Source: Pseudomonadota bacterium
GTDB lineage: Bacteria > Pseudomonadota > Alphaproteobacteria > Micropepsales > Micropepsaceae
Assembly (NCBI GenBank): GCA_018241025.1
Contig: JAFEEQ010000012.1
Location: 62,001 to 126,000, forward strand
Length of the DNA: 64,000 nucleotides
Reading direction: 5' to 3'
Shown here: positions 1 through 11,700 of the stretch, piece after piece
Layout of the letters: each line of letters starts with the position of its first letter
Position numbering within the stretch: position 1 is the stretch's first letter
Position numbers and translations under genes: made by a program
The notes under the pieces: model-generated
Seen by the model: the letters and a program-made list of their open reading frames with translations, nothing else
Databases searched by the model: none
What the model was told of the DNA's origin: nothing

Positions 1-1
1 G

Positions 2-985
2 GTGCGGACCGGCGGGCTCAAGCGCGAAATGCTGCTCGGCGAGCCAGTGCTGATCGGCCGCGGTCGCGACGGCAAGGTCTTCGCCATGCGCGATATCTGT
101 CCGCATCGCGGCGTGCCGCTCTCCGCAGGCAAGGTCCTGGCCGACAACACGGTGGAATGCCCCTATCACGGCTGGCGCTTCAAGGGCGACGGCCAGTGCT
201 CGCTGATCCCCTCGCTCGTCGGCGGCGAAGCTATCGAAGCCGCGAAGATCAAGGTCCGCGCCTATCACGCATGCGAGCAGGACGGGCTCATCTGGGTCTA
301 CATGCCGGCACCGGGGCGCGAGACGGCCACACCGCGCGGCGAGCCGCCCAAGGTCGATGTCCCCAATCCGAAGCCGCGCTGGCATGTCAGCCAGCTTTTC
401 CAGTGCGCCATCGATCACGCCGTCATCGGCCTTATGGACCCGGCGCACGCGCCCTACGTCCATGGCCGCTGGTGGTGGCGTGTGCGCATGAAGGAAAAGC
501 AGAAGAACTACGCGCCGCTGGCGAACGGCTTCGTGATGACGCGGCACAAGCCTTCCAAGCCGATGTACGGCATCCTCGGCGCCGACGTCTCGACCGAGAT
601 CACCTTCGAGTTGCCGAGCGTGCGCTTCGAGAACATCGAGGGCACGATCCTGGGCCGCAAGATCAAGGTCGTCGGCTTCACCGCCTGCACCCCACGCGAC
701 GCCGACACGACGCAGGTGACGCAGATCTTCTACTGGCCGGCCTGGCTCGGCTTCATCAGGCCGTTCTTCATGGTGCTTGGACCCACCTTCCTCGGCGACG
801 ACCGCCGCATGGTCGAGATGCAGAAAGAGGGCCTGAAGTTCAATCCGTCGCTGATGCTGATCCAGGATTCCGACCAGCCCGCGATCTGGTACCACCGCCT
901 CAAGAAGGCCTGGGCCGACTCGGTCGCCAACGGCACGGAATTCGTGAACCCGGTAAAGCCCAGAACGCTGAAATGGCGGAGCTGA
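2..985 (+). CDS. Rieske non-haem iron oxygenase, N terminus probably cut by window edge
   Basis: Oxygenase component of a Rieske-type ring-hydroxylating or demethylating system; electrons would come from a separate reductase not next to it here. The Rieske [2Fe-2S] ligands are visible as C33-x-H35 and C53-x2-H56. The catalytic domain carries D146-P-A-H149-x4-H154, the usual mononuclear iron site spacing of the vanillate/phenylpropionate-like group. The visible protein is 327 residues and the Rieske motif starts at residue 33, whereas relatives usually have a few more residues before it. The first in-frame codon is a GTG at base 2, so the true start may lie left of the window. The substrate cannot be deduced. 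Downstream is an unrelated small protein. Confidence 0.85.
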   Translation: MRTGGLKREMLLGEPVLIGRGRDGKVFAMRDICPHRGVPLSAGKVLADNTVECPYHGWRFKGDGQCSLIPSLVGGEAIEAAKIKVRAYHACEQDGLIWVYMPAPGRETATPRGEPPKVDVPNPKPRWHVSQLFQCAIDHAVIGLMDPAHAPYVHGRWWWRVRMKEKQKNYAPLANGFVMTRHKPSKPMYGILGADVSTEITFELPSVRFENIEGTILGRKIKVVGFTACTPRDADTTQVTQIFYWPAWLGFIRPFFMVLGPTFLGDDRRMVEMQKEGLKFNPSLMLIQDSDQPAIWYHRLKKAWADSVANGTEFVNPVKPRTLKWRS

Positions 986-1030
986 CGGACGTGCAACCGA
1001 CACGCCATACGAAGGGAGTGACCTCCGCAG

Positions 1031-1477
1031 ATGTTCGGCTTCAAGAAGGGCCAGGCCGATAGGGCTAGAAAAGAACGAATCGAAGCACGCATTGAGCAAG
1101 CGAGGCGTCCAGGCCACGAATTGACACTGGCGCAAAAGGCGATGCTTAGCTGTTTTGCGAGCATCGACCCCAATCACGAGCCCGAGTACCGAAAGCGTTT
1201 CGACTCGATTCTCGAAGCGCTCGACGGAGCAGGGCTGTGGCAGGAAACGACCGAGTGGCGGATCAGCACGTGGTTCGATTCGCGCATCGAAAAGACGGTC
1301 AGTAACGGAAAAGACTGGTATCTGGTGAGCGTCGAGTGCGACGGGCAGCGGTTGGCGTGCGGTTGTCCGTCGCCGGAGAAAGCATTTGCCTTCCTGACTT
1401 GGTATCAGCGGATGATTGTTGATCAGTTTTACGCGGTCGGCCCTCCTTGGGCAGACAACGCCGTATTTTCGCGATAG
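1031..1477 (+). CDS. Hypothetical protein, 148 aa
   Basis: I do not recognise this family. The protein is soluble, with no signal peptide or membrane segment. The N-terminal 35 residues are highly charged and rich in Arg, Lys and Glu, probably helical; the central part (about residues 45-100) is mixed and aromatic-rich, with WRISTWFDSR and a later KDWYLVSVECDG strand-like stretch. There are two nearby cysteines in LACGCPS, close to residue 117. The ATG at 1031 is preceded by GGGAG at modest distance. It starts 46 bases after the oxygenase stop in the same direction, so cotranscription is possible, but nothing ties the functions together. Coding status rests on the composition and a reasonable start; confidence is moderate. 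Confidence 0.6.
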   Translation: MFGFKKGQADRARKERIEARIEQARRPGHELTLAQKAMLSCFASIDPNHEPEYRKRFDSILEALDGAGLWQETTEWRISTWFDSRIEKTVSNGKDWYLVSVECDGQRLACGCPSPEKAFAFLTWYQRMIVDQFYAVGPPWADNAVFSR

Positions 1478-1487
1478 AGCGGTTCCA

Positions 1488-1546
1488 GGAGTTTGTAGCG
1501 TCAGCGTGCAAACGTGCGGCGTTGGTACGCTGACGCTACCAACTCC
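1488..1546. repeat. Long inverted repeat (20-bp arms, one mismatch)
   Basis: Arms at 1488-1507 and 1527-1546 are reverse complements over 20 positions with a single mismatch, around a 19-base loop. The core 13 bp (GTAGCGTCAGCGT and its complement) is perfect. It lies 11 bases after the stop of the 148-aa gene. No T-run follows, so it is not a standard intrinsic terminator; it may be a dispersed palindromic repeat or a strong RNA hairpin. Confidence 0.8.
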
Positions 1547-1575
1547 GCTCGGAATCGCGACAAAACAAGGAGCTA

Positions 1576-1612
1576 GAGCATTTTTGCGGTTCAGCGAAGC
1601 GCGAAAATGCTC
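1576..1612. repeat. Palindromic repeat-like hairpin upstream of carB
   Basis: GAGCATTTT at 1576-1584 pairs perfectly with AAAATGCTC at 1604-1612; the stem continues inward through a mismatch into GCG/CGC, with a small loop around 1590-1598. Hairpins beginning GAGCATTTT are commonly scattered through alphaproteobacterial intergenic regions as I recall, so a dispersed repeat is likely. The rest of the 316-base gap 1478-1793 holds nothing else I can assign; the carB promoter must be in 1613-1793. Confidence 0.65.
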
Positions 1613-1793
1613 CAATCCGGCGCGCTCCACATTGCGCCGCGTCGGGGCGTTCGAGGACTTGCCCCCTGCCCGACTCCCCGCTAAACGGTCCCCTTAACCT
1701 GCAAGCCAGCCGCTCAGAAGCGCCCACCAGCGCCGGCCCGTTTGCGCGCGCGATTTGCTCGGGCCGAAAAGCCCGGGATAACCGGGATAAAGC

Positions 1794-5132
<3,339 letters not shown>

Positions 5133-5322
5133 CTCTATACAAGCGCCGCCCTTGAATCCGGCACATGCCGGTCTTACTATTTGACGGTTCGCGCCCCCTT
5201 TAGGGACGACTTAGTCAAGGCGTAACAAGGATTTAACCGACCACTCCCAGACTTCCGCACCCGGCAATCCCGCCGTGACGGGACCGGGCGGGACGCTTTT
5301 GCCGCTTTTAGGACGACGTGCC

Positions 5323-5796
5323 ATGGAACGCATTCCGATGACCGCCTCGGGCTTCAAGGCCCTCGAAGATGAGGTCAACCGCCTCAAGAATGTCGAACGC
5401 CACGAAGTGATCAAGGCGATCGCTGAAGCGCGTGCGCATGGCGACCTTTCGGAGAACGCCGAGTATCACGCCGCGAAGGAGCGTCAGAGCTTCATCGAAG
5501 GCCGCGTGATCGAGCTCGAGGATCAGATCGGCCGCGCCGAAGTCATCGACGTCTCGAAGATGTCGGGCTCGACCGTCAAGTTCGGCGCCACCGTGACCAT
5601 GGTCGACGAAGACACCGACGAGGAGCGCAAATACCAGATCGTCGGCGACGTGGAGAGCGATGCCAAGCACGGACGCATTTCGCTGTCCTCGCCGATCGCG
5701 CGCGCGCTCATCGGCAAGGGCAAGGGTGACACCGTGGAAGTCTCGAGCCCCGGCGGAACGCGCTCCTATGAGATCCTCAAGGTCGAGTTCGTCTAG
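5323..5796 (+). CDS. greA: Transcription elongation factor GreA
   Basis: Binds RNA polymerase in the secondary channel and stimulates cleavage of backtracked transcripts. The protein is 157 residues from the ATG at 5323, matching the family length of about 158; the reading frame is open further upstream, but an AGGA Shine-Dalgarno sequence at about 5310 and the conserved start MERIPMT support this ATG. The N-terminal coiled coil carries the tip acidic motif in [15 protein letters not shown] (about residues 38-52), and the C-terminal FKBP-like domain has the conserved [14 protein letters not shown] stretch. It follows carB after 190 bases, a linkage common in alphaproteobacteria. Confidence 0.97.
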   Translation: MERIPMTASGFKALEDEVNRLKNVERHEVIKAIAEARAHGDLSENAEYHAAKERQSFIEGRVIELEDQIGRAEVIDVSKMSGSTVKFGATVTMVDEDTDEERKYQIVGDVESDAKHGRISLSSPIARALIGKGKGDTVEVSSPGGTRSYEILKVEFV

Positions 5797-5860
5797 GCCC
5801 TCCACCTCTACGGTGGGGTCCCCGGCGAGCCTCGTGGCGGCGAGGGAAGGAGACCCAGCC

Positions 5861-5956
5861 ATGTCTGTGCTCTATCGGAATGAAGCGCAGCAAAGGTCTG
5901 CAGCACTGTCCACACGGCATATCCTGTGTCCCCTCGCTTCGCTCAGCCAGGGATAA
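5861..5956 (+). other. Candidate small ORF, 31 aa
   Basis: A 31-codon ORF from ATG 5861 to TAA 5956 is preceded by a strong AAGGAGA site at 5847-5853 with good spacing. The encoded peptide (starts MSVLYRNEAQQRS) matches no family I recognise. It sits alone between greA and the convergent methyltransferase. It could equally be part of a repeated intergenic sequence; I list it only because of the ribosome-binding site. Confidence 0.25.
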
Positions 5957-5978
5957 CATCTGTGGTTCGGTGGCCGCT

Positions 5979-6800
5979 CTAACTGCGCTGCGCCACCAAC
6001 GCCTTGATCTCCGCGATCTCCGTGAAGGCGCCATCGGGGGAAAGAGCTGCGAGCGCCGCGCGCAGTTCGGCTTCGAACGTCGCTGCCCGGTCACCCAGCC
6101 GTTCCGGCGAAGTCGTCGACATCGAGAACGACAATCCCACGATATCGTCGACGCTAAGCGTACGGCGCACGAATTCGCTCAATCCCCGCACGCGCGGAAA
6201 TCCGGACTCCATCAGCAGCGATGCATCGCTGCGAAAATCCGGCGCCGCCCTCATCTGGACGTTTGGCGATGTGCCGCGCCCATAACGCTCCGCGATCTCG
6301 CGCACCGTTCCATGCCACGCATTCTCGACCGTTGCCGGATGGCTGTCGTCGAACAGCGCGATCGCGCCGTCGAGCGTCACCATCCCGTCGAGCAGTGCCA
6401 GCGTCGCCTCGCGGTCCATCCAGTGGAACGAGCGCCCCATGGTGACCAGCTTGAACGGCCCGAGCCCCGCCGGCATCTCGAACGAGCTGCCGCGCAGCAC
6501 CTTGACTGTCACGCCTGCCTCCCGCGCCGCCGCCTCGCAGGCCGCCACCATGTCCGGTTCGGGATCGACGGCGGTGACCGCAAACCCAAGCCTCGCGAGC
6601 GGGATCGCCAGAAGGCCCGGCCCGCAGCCGAGATCGAGCACGGCATCTCCCGCCTGCAGCGCGGCCACCCGCGCGATCAGCGATTCGGGATAGCCGAGCC
6701 GATAGCGCGCATAAAACGGCACGGTCGAGCGAAATCGCCTTGGATTATAGGCACTGGCCGACGTTTCCGCCCTGTGTGCCACCTTTGCTTTGTCCGACAT
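5979..6800 (-). CDS. Class I SAM-dependent methyltransferase
   Basis: Transfers a methyl group from S-adenosylmethionine to an unknown acceptor. The 273-residue protein has a Rossmann-type motif I VLDLGCGPGLLAIPLA (about residues 49-64), an acidic motif II TAVDPEPDM (about 75-83), and a methyltransferase-11-like core ending near residue 130, followed by an HWMDREAT segment also seen in UbiE/trans-aconitate methyltransferase-like proteins. The N-terminal stretch RRFRSTVPFYARYRLGYP is typical of relatives annotated only as class I methyltransferases. It is transcribed away from chvI, with 37 bases between the divergent starts. The product cannot be narrowed further. Confidence 0.85.
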   Translation of the reverse strand: MSDKAKVAHRAETSASAYNPRRFRSTVPFYARYRLGYPESLIARVAALQAGDAVLDLGCGPGLLAIPLARLGFAVTAVDPEPDMVAACEAAAREAGVTVKVLRGSSFEMPAGLGPFKLVTMGRSFHWMDREATLALLDGMVTLDGAIALFDDSHPATVENAWHGTVREIAERYGRGTSPNVQMRAAPDFRSDASLLMESGFPRVRGLSEFVRRTLSVDDIVGLSFSMSTTSPERLGDRAATFEAELRAALAALSPDGAFTEIAEIKALVAQRS

Positions 6801-6837
6801 GGCCTTATACTAGCCGCTGTCGCAACGGGTTGGAATC

Positions 6838-7545
6838 ATGGCGAATATCGCGCTGGTCGACGACGACAAGAATATCCTGGCTTCGGTCAACATGCTGCTC
6901 GAGCAGGAGGGCTATCACGTCCGCACCTTTTCGGACGGTGCTTCGGCCCTGACCGCACTGACCGCCAATCCGCCGGATCTCGCCATCCTCGACATCAAGA
7001 TGCCGCGCATGGACGGGCTCGAACTCCTGCGCCGCCTGCGCCAGACCGCAGACACCCTGCCGGTGATCTTCCTCACCTCCAAGGACGAGGAGATCGACGA
7101 GCTGATGGGCCTCAACGCCGGCGCCGACGACTATATCCGCAAGCCGTTCTCCCAACGCCTGCTGCTGGAGCGGGTGAAGGCGGTGCTGCGCCGCGCCGAA
7201 GCCGTCAAGGGCGGCGGCGCCACCGGACCGGAGGGCAAGAAGGAAGCGCTCGTCCGCGGCAAGCTCGCGCTCGATCCCCAGCGCCACGAATGCACCTGGG
7301 ACAACAAGCCGGTGCGGCTGACCGTGACTGAGTTCCTGATCCTTCAGGCCCTCGCCCAGCGTCCCGGCTTTGTGAAGAGCCGCGACAGCCTGATGGACGC
7401 CGCCTATGACGACCAGGTCTATGTCGACGACCGCACCATCGACAGCCACATCAAGCGCCTGCGCAAGAAATTCAAGGTCGTCGACGACGACTTCGACGCC
7501 ATCGAAACGCTCTACGGCGTCGGCTACCGCTATCGCGAGGCCTAG
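6838..7545 (+). CDS. chvI: Response regulator ChvI (OmpR family)
   Basis: DNA-binding partner of the ChvG kinase, a system that in other alphaproteobacteria responds to acid and envelope stress and controls surface and virulence functions. The 235-residue protein has a receiver domain with acidic pocket D8-D10, phosphoacceptor D52 in [13 protein letters not shown] and the conserved K102 in YIRKPF, followed by an OmpR/PhoB winged-helix domain (about 135-233) with [16 protein letters not shown] and the terminal GVGYRYRE. It is 24 bases upstream of chvG, so the two are cotranscribed. Assignment to ChvI rather than another OmpR regulator rests on the ChvG-HprK-EIIA-HPr neighbourhood. Confidence 0.93.
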   Translation: MANIALVDDDKNILASVNMLLEQEGYHVRTFSDGASALTALTANPPDLAILDIKMPRMDGLELLRRLRQTADTLPVIFLTSKDEEIDELMGLNAGADDYIRKPFSQRLLLERVKAVLRRAEAVKGGGATGPEGKKEALVRGKLALDPQRHECTWDNKPVRLTVTEFLILQALAQRPGFVKSRDSLMDAAYDDQVYVDDRTIDSHIKRLRKKFKVVDDDFDAIETLYGVGYRYREA

Positions 7546-7569
7546 AGCCCGCTCACGCTGAAGGCACCG

Positions 7570-9147
7570 ATGCCGCCGCGTACCCGCTTTTCCGCCCTCA
7601 CGCGCCGCATCATCCTGTTCAACGCGTTCGCGCTGGTGGTGCTCATCACCGGCGTGCTCGCGGTGCAGGCCAATCGCGCCAGCCTGGTCGATGAGCGCCT
7701 CAGCGGCATCCAGCAGCAGGCCCAGATCGTCGCCTCGACGCTGGCGGAATATGCCACCTACGACAACTCGCAGAGCATCGATGTCGAGGGCAAGGCCAAG
7801 CCGCTGATGCGCCAGCTCCTCGCCACCACCCGTCTGCGCGGCCGCCTCTACGCCCCCAACGGCCAGCTCCTCGTCGACTCGCGCAATCTCCTCGCCCGCA
7901 ACGTCGTGCAGGACGAAGACCTGCCGCCGATCGACGCCTGGGGGCGCTTCAAGCAGTCGATGAGCCATCTCTACGACAACATCATGGGCGTGCGCCCCTT
8001 CACCCATCTCGAGCCCTATTTCGAGGCCGGCAATGACGGCCGCATCTACGGCGAAGTCCGCACCGCCTTGCAGGGCGACAGCGCGGCGCAGGAGCGTGTC
8101 GACGAGAACAACCGCCTCGTCCTCTCCGTCGCCATGCCGGTGCAACGCTTCAAGGCTATCTACGGCGTGCTTCTGGTCTCGACCGAGGGCGGCGACATCG
8201 ACGGCATCCTGCGCTCGGAGCGCGCGACGCTGATCCAGGTCTTTCTCGTTGCCGTCGCCGTGATGGTCGTATCCTCCCTCTTCCTCGCCCGCTTCATCGC
8301 CGACCCGATCCAGCGCCTCGCCCGCGCCGCCGACGAGGTGCGCGGCGGCCATGCCGGGCGCAGCTCGATCCCGACCATGGACGAACGCCGAGACGAGATC
8401 GGCGACCTCGCCACCAGTTTCTCCGCCATGACCAAGGCGCTCTACGACCGCATCGACGCGATCGAGCGCTTCGCCGCCGATGTCGCCCATGAGCTCAAGA
8501 ACCCCCTGACATCTCTCAAGAGCGCCGTCGAAATGCTCGCCCGCGCCAGCAACGACGAGGGCCGCGAGCGGATGATGGCGATCGTGCGCAACGACGTGAA
8601 GCGCATCGATCGGCTGATCACCGACATCTCGGACGCCTCGCGCCTCGATGCCGAACTCAGCCGCGAGACCAGCGACCGCGTCGGCCTCGGCCATCTGCTC
8701 GAAACCATCATCGAAGTCTATCGCTTCACCGAAATCTCGAAGGGCGTCGACGTCCGCCTCAATCTCGAACTCCCGCCCGCCGCCGCTGTGCTTGGCCGCG
8801 ACGAGCGTTTGGGGCAGGTCTTCCGCAACCTGATCGACAACGCGGTTTCGTTCAGCAAGCCCGGCGGCGCCGTCCAGGTCACGGCACGCGCCGAAGGCCG
8901 CATGGCGCGCGTCACGGTCGAGGATGACGGTCCAGGCATCCCGCCTGACAATCTCGAGACGATCTTCCAGCGCTTCTATACCGAACGGCCCTCCTCGCAT
9001 TTCGGCAACAATTCCGGCCTCGGCCTGTCCATCGCCCGCCAGATCGCCGAAGCCGCGGGCGGCAGCATCCGCGCCGAGAACCGCGACCCCAATGGCGAAG
9101 GGGGCGGCGCGCGCTTCATCGTCGAGCTGCCGATGGCCCGGCTGTGA
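7570..9147 (+). CDS. chvG: Sensor histidine kinase ChvG
   Basis: Inner-membrane kinase that phosphorylates ChvI. The 525-residue protein has a first membrane helix (about residues 14-34), a periplasmic stimulus-sensing domain of about 190 residues, and a second helix (about 218-238) running directly into a HAMP domain (FIADPIQRLARAADEV). The dimerisation/phosphoacceptor domain has H307 in VAHELKNPLTSL. The ATPase domain has the N box (RNLIDNAVSFS), G1 (DDGPGIPP) and G2 (GLGLSIARQ) motifs. Its TGA stop overlaps the GTG start of hprK by 4 bases, implying translational coupling and a shared operon with the PTS regulatory genes. Confidence 0.95.
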   Translation: MPPRTRFSALTRRIILFNAFALVVLITGVLAVQANRASLVDERLSGIQQQAQIVASTLAEYATYDNSQSIDVEGKAKPLMRQLLATTRLRGRLYAPNGQLLVDSRNLLARNVVQDEDLPPIDAWGRFKQSMSHLYDNIMGVRPFTHLEPYFEAGNDGRIYGEVRTALQGDSAAQERVDENNRLVLSVAMPVQRFKAIYGVLLVSTEGGDIDGILRSERATLIQVFLVAVAVMVVSSLFLARFIADPIQRLARAADEVRGGHAGRSSIPTMDERRDEIGDLATSFSAMTKALYDRIDAIERFAADVAHELKNPLTSLKSAVEMLARASNDEGRERMMAIVRNDVKRIDRLITDISDASRLDAELSRETSDRVGLGHLLETIIEVYRFTEISKGVDVRLNLELPPAAAVLGRDERLGQVFRNLIDNAVSFSKPGGAVQVTARAEGRMARVTVEDDGPGIPPDNLETIFQRFYTERPSSHFGNNSGLGLSIARQIAEAAGGSIRAENRDPNGEGGGARFIVELPMARL

Positions 9148-9599
9148 CCCTCAACGTCCACGCGACCTGCATTCGCGTCGGCAGTGCCGGCAAGCGCTTC
9201 GGCGCGCCGCCTTCCGCCGGCATTCTCCTTTTCGGCAAGAGCGGCAGCGGCAAATCCGACCTCGCACTGCGCCTGATCGCGCTCGGCGCCGAACTCGTCA
9301 GCGACGACCGCACCGATCTGCGCGTCGCGCGTGGCCGCCTGGTCGCCACGGCGCCGAAATCCATCGCCGGTCTGATCGAGGTACGCGGCGTCGGCATCGC
9401 CCGCATGGCGCATTCAGCGCGGGCGACCATCGCGCTCGCGGTCGAACTCGACCGCAAGCCACAGCGCCTGCCGGAAGCCGCGCGCTATCGCCCGCTGCCG
9501 GCACTTGCCGAGGGTCCGCGCCTCATCGCGCTCGACGCCTTCGAAGCCTCGGCACCGCTGAAAGTCCTCATTGCCGCCGCCGGCCGCCTCTTGCGCTGA
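9144..9599 (+). CDS. hprK: HPr kinase/phosphorylase, short alphaproteobacterial form
   Basis: Phosphorylates and dephosphorylates HPr on a serine in response to metabolic state. At 151 residues it corresponds only to the C-terminal catalytic half of the Firmicute enzyme, which is normal for alphaproteobacteria. The Walker A loop GKSGSGKS is at residues 31-38, followed by SDLALRLIALGAELVSDDRTDL; IAGLIEVRGVGIARM (about 74-88) is the HprK signature region. The GTG start overlaps the chvG stop. The substrate HPr, with its serine, is encoded 0.5 kb downstream in the same direction, so enzyme and target are produced together. Confidence 0.93.
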   Translation: MTLNVHATCIRVGSAGKRFGAPPSAGILLFGKSGSGKSDLALRLIALGAELVSDDRTDLRVARGRLVATAPKSIAGLIEVRGVGIARMAHSARATIALAVELDRKPQRLPEAARYRPLPALAEGPRLIALDAFEASAPLKVLIAAAGRLLR

Positions 9600-9712
9600 A
9601 CGGTCGCAATACCCATGTTTACCAAGCGTTTCTGGGGCTTATCAGCAACATACCGGGCCTTCCCTCCGGCCCCGCAGTTGCTATGGTTCGCCCCTCGCAA
9701 TCGGAACCCGCG

Positions 9713-10123
9713 ATGATCGGTATAGTACTCGTTACCCATGGGCGGCTCGCCCAGGAGTTCATCTCCGCGATGGAGCACATGGTCGGGCCGCAGACCCATC
9801 TGCGCGCCGTCTGCATCGGACCGGAGGACGACATCGAACGCCGCCAGCGCGAGATCGCGGCTGCGGCGAAATCGGTCGATGTCGGCAATGGCGTCGTGAT
9901 CGCGACCGACATGTTCGGCGGCACGCCCTGCAACCTCGCGCTTACCGTCCTCGAGCGCGGCAAGATCGAGGTGTTGGCCGGCGTAAACCTGCCCAGCCTG
10001 ATCAAGCTGATCGATGTGCGCACCAAAATGCCGCTCGACCAGGCCGTGAAAGAAGCGATCGATGCGGGCCGCAAATATATGCGCGCCGGCTCGGCCGATC
10101 TGGCGGGCGTCGTGAAGGAATGA
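9713..10123 (+). CDS. PTS EIIA component, mannose family
   Basis: Phosphoryl-transfer protein of the mannose-type EIIA fold, here regulatory because no EIIB/C/D transporter genes are nearby. From the ATG at 9713 it is 136 residues; the phosphorylatable histidine is H9 in VLVTHGRLAQEF, and FGGTPCNLAL (about residues 66-75) is the usual second signature. A more upstream in-frame ATG at 9683 exists, but MIGIVLVTHGR is the conserved start. Its stop overlaps the HPr start. In related organisms this protein, HPr and HprK form a PTS branch that controls carbon, nitrogen or ChvG/ChvI outputs; no direct sugar role should be assumed. Confidence 0.93.
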   Translation: MIGIVLVTHGRLAQEFISAMEHMVGPQTHLRAVCIGPEDDIERRQREIAAAAKSVDVGNGVVIATDMFGGTPCNLALTVLERGKIEVLAGVNLPSLIKLIDVRTKMPLDQAVKEAIDAGRKYMRAGSADLAGVVKE

Positions 10124-10395
10124 GCGGCAAGCTTGCGGCCAGGGTCCGCATCACCAACAAACGCGGCCTCCATGCCCGTGCCTCCGCCAAGGTGGTCGAG
10201 GCAGCTGCGCGCTTCCAGTCCGAGATTATCGTCAGCAAGGATGGCCAGTCGGTCAACGCCCGCTCGATCATGGGCCTGATGATGCTGGCCGCCAGCCTCG
10301 GCACCGAGATCGACGTCTCAGCGGAAGGGCCCGACTGCGACGAGGCAATGGCGGCCATCATCGCGCTCGCCGAAGCGAAATTCGGCGAAGAATGA
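10120..10395 (+). CDS. ptsH: HPr phosphocarrier protein
   Basis: Carries phosphate from EI to EIIA proteins. The 91-residue protein has the active-site histidine H18 in RGLHARASAK and the regulatory serine S49 in NARSIMGLMML, the target of the neighbouring HPr kinase. ATG 10120 overlaps the EIIA stop (ATGA), and the stop at 10393-10395 overlaps the start of the exonuclease gene in the same way. It could be the NPr of a nitrogen-type PTS; the EI gene is not in this window, but a ptsN-like gene sits at the far right edge. Confidence 0.95.
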   Translation: MSGKLAARVRITNKRGLHARASAKVVEAAARFQSEIIVSKDGQSVNARSIMGLMMLAASLGTEIDVSAEGPDCDEAMAAIIALAEAKFGEE

Positions 10396-10970
10396 TCTAC
10401 ATCGTCACCGATATCGAAGCGGATGGCGGCACGCCCGGCACGCATTCGATGATCGCCTTCGCCTCGGTGGCGACGCGCGGCAACGGCGAAATCCTGGGCG
10501 AGTTCGAGGCGGTGCTCGCGCCGCTCGAAGGTGCCACCGCCGATCCCCGCACCATGGCGTGGTGGGCGAAGCAACCTGACGCCTGGGCCGCCGCGACGAA
10601 GGATCCGGTCGCGCCGGACATCGTGATGAACCGCTTCGCGGCCTGGGTCCGGTCTTTCGGCGAACCCGCGATCTTCACCGCCCATCCGCTCGCCTTCGAC
10701 GGCAACTGGATCGATTTCTATCTGCGCCGCTTCACGCCTTACGCCGTGGTTCAGGGACACTACGAAGACGACAAGCTCTTCGCCGCCACCGGTCTTTGCC
10801 TGCGCAGCTTCGCCGCCGCCATCGCCGGACGCTCGGTCGCCGAATGCGATGTCGGCACCTATCCGCCGGCCTGGCTCGGCCACCACGAGCACACCCATCG
10901 CGCCATCGACGATGCCCGCGGCTATGCTTCGCTGTTGAAGACGCTGTTCGCGATGTCGCGCGAGCGCTAG
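10392..10970 (+). CDS. DEDDh-type 3'-5' exonuclease-like protein
   Basis: Probable nuclease of the RNase T/DnaQ fold. The 192-residue protein shows the DEDD metal ligands: D7 and E9 in VTDIEADG, the aspartate in HPLAFDGNWID (about residue 101), and the C-terminal HRAIDDARGYA (about residues 166-176), where H and D are spaced five apart as in the DEDDh class. It resembles the Rv2179c-like exoribonuclease group more than DnaQ. The start overlaps the HPr stop by 4 bases, so it is translationally coupled to the PTS operon, an arrangement I have not seen explained. Whether it acts on RNA or DNA cannot be told. Confidence 0.8.
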   Translation: MIYIVTDIEADGGTPGTHSMIAFASVATRGNGEILGEFEAVLAPLEGATADPRTMAWWAKQPDAWAAATKDPVAPDIVMNRFAAWVRSFGEPAIFTAHPLAFDGNWIDFYLRRFTPYAVVQGHYEDDKLFAATGLCLRSFAAAIAGRSVAECDVGTYPPAWLGHHEHTHRAIDDARGYASLLKTLFAMSRER

Positions 10971-11611
10971 GCAAGCATCGCCGCAAGGTCCGCGTGCCCG
11001 CGCTCGCGCGCGATGTCGGCGGCGGTCTTGCCGTCCGGCAGCTTCAACCTGCGGTCGGCGTCCGCCGCGATCAGCGCTTCGCACGCCGGCGTAAAGCCGT
11101 TGGAAGCCGCGATCATCAAGGCGGTATAGCCCTGCTTCTGCATCACATCCGGGTCGCCGGTCGCGGCGATGAGCTCGGCGTAAGCCGCTTTTCCGATCCG
11201 CCGGCCGGCCGCCGCGGCATGGATAGCGAGGTTCTGTTCGAAGGCGCGGCCCATGATCCGCGCATTGGCGCCCAGCGCGAGCAATGTCGTGACCGCCGCA
11301 TCGGCGCCGACGAAGGCCGCGAGATGCAAGGCCGTCCAGCCATCCGGCGACAACAGGTCGACAGCCCAGCGCGCCGGCGCGAGCAGCACGTCCAGCCGCG
11401 CCGCATCGTTGGTCAGCGCCGCATCATGCGACCCGAGCCCGCCATGCGCCTTCACCGCCTCGGCAGACTTCGCATGGCCATGAAAGAGCGCAAAGCGATA
11501 AAGCGACTCCCCGGCCGGGTTGTGCAGCCGCGCCAGATCCGTACCCGGAAGGGCCTTCGCAAGCCCTTCGGCATCGTCGGCATTGGCGAGGGCGAACAGG
11601 TCGGTGGACAT
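10967..11611 (-). CDS. Ankyrin-repeat protein
   Basis: Probably a soluble protein-protein interaction module. The 214-residue sequence has ankyrin-like repeats, clearest in GWTALHLAAFVGADAAVTTLLALGA and QGYTALMIAASNGFTPACEALIAAD, with a final DGKTAADIARERGHADLAAML. The N-terminal third is degenerate (GESLYRFALFHGHAKSAEAV) but keeps the same periodicity, giving about five repeats. No signal peptide is present. ATG 11611 is preferred over the GTG two codons upstream. Its 3' end overlaps the exonuclease gene by 4 bases in convergent orientation. No partner is suggested by the neighbours. Confidence 0.8.
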   Translation of the reverse strand: MSTDLFALANADDAEGLAKALPGTDLARLHNPAGESLYRFALFHGHAKSAEAVKAHGGLGSHDAALTNDAARLDVLLAPARWAVDLLSPDGWTALHLAAFVGADAAVTTLLALGANARIMGRAFEQNLAIHAAAAGRRIGKAAYAELIAATGDPDVMQKQGYTALMIAASNGFTPACEALIAADADRRLKLPDGKTAADIARERGHADLAAMLA

Positions 11612-11700
11612 GACCACAGTCTAGCGGCGGCGCCGCCGGCCTGCCTAGCGGTCCGGCGACATGGGCGATAGCATTCCGGCGCCCGAGCGGAGCGCAAGCC

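Noticed and set aside
6805..9000. Open frame of 731 codons antisense to chvI and chvG
   Set aside because: Same artefact of high-GC coding sequence; both genes underneath have complete family motifs.
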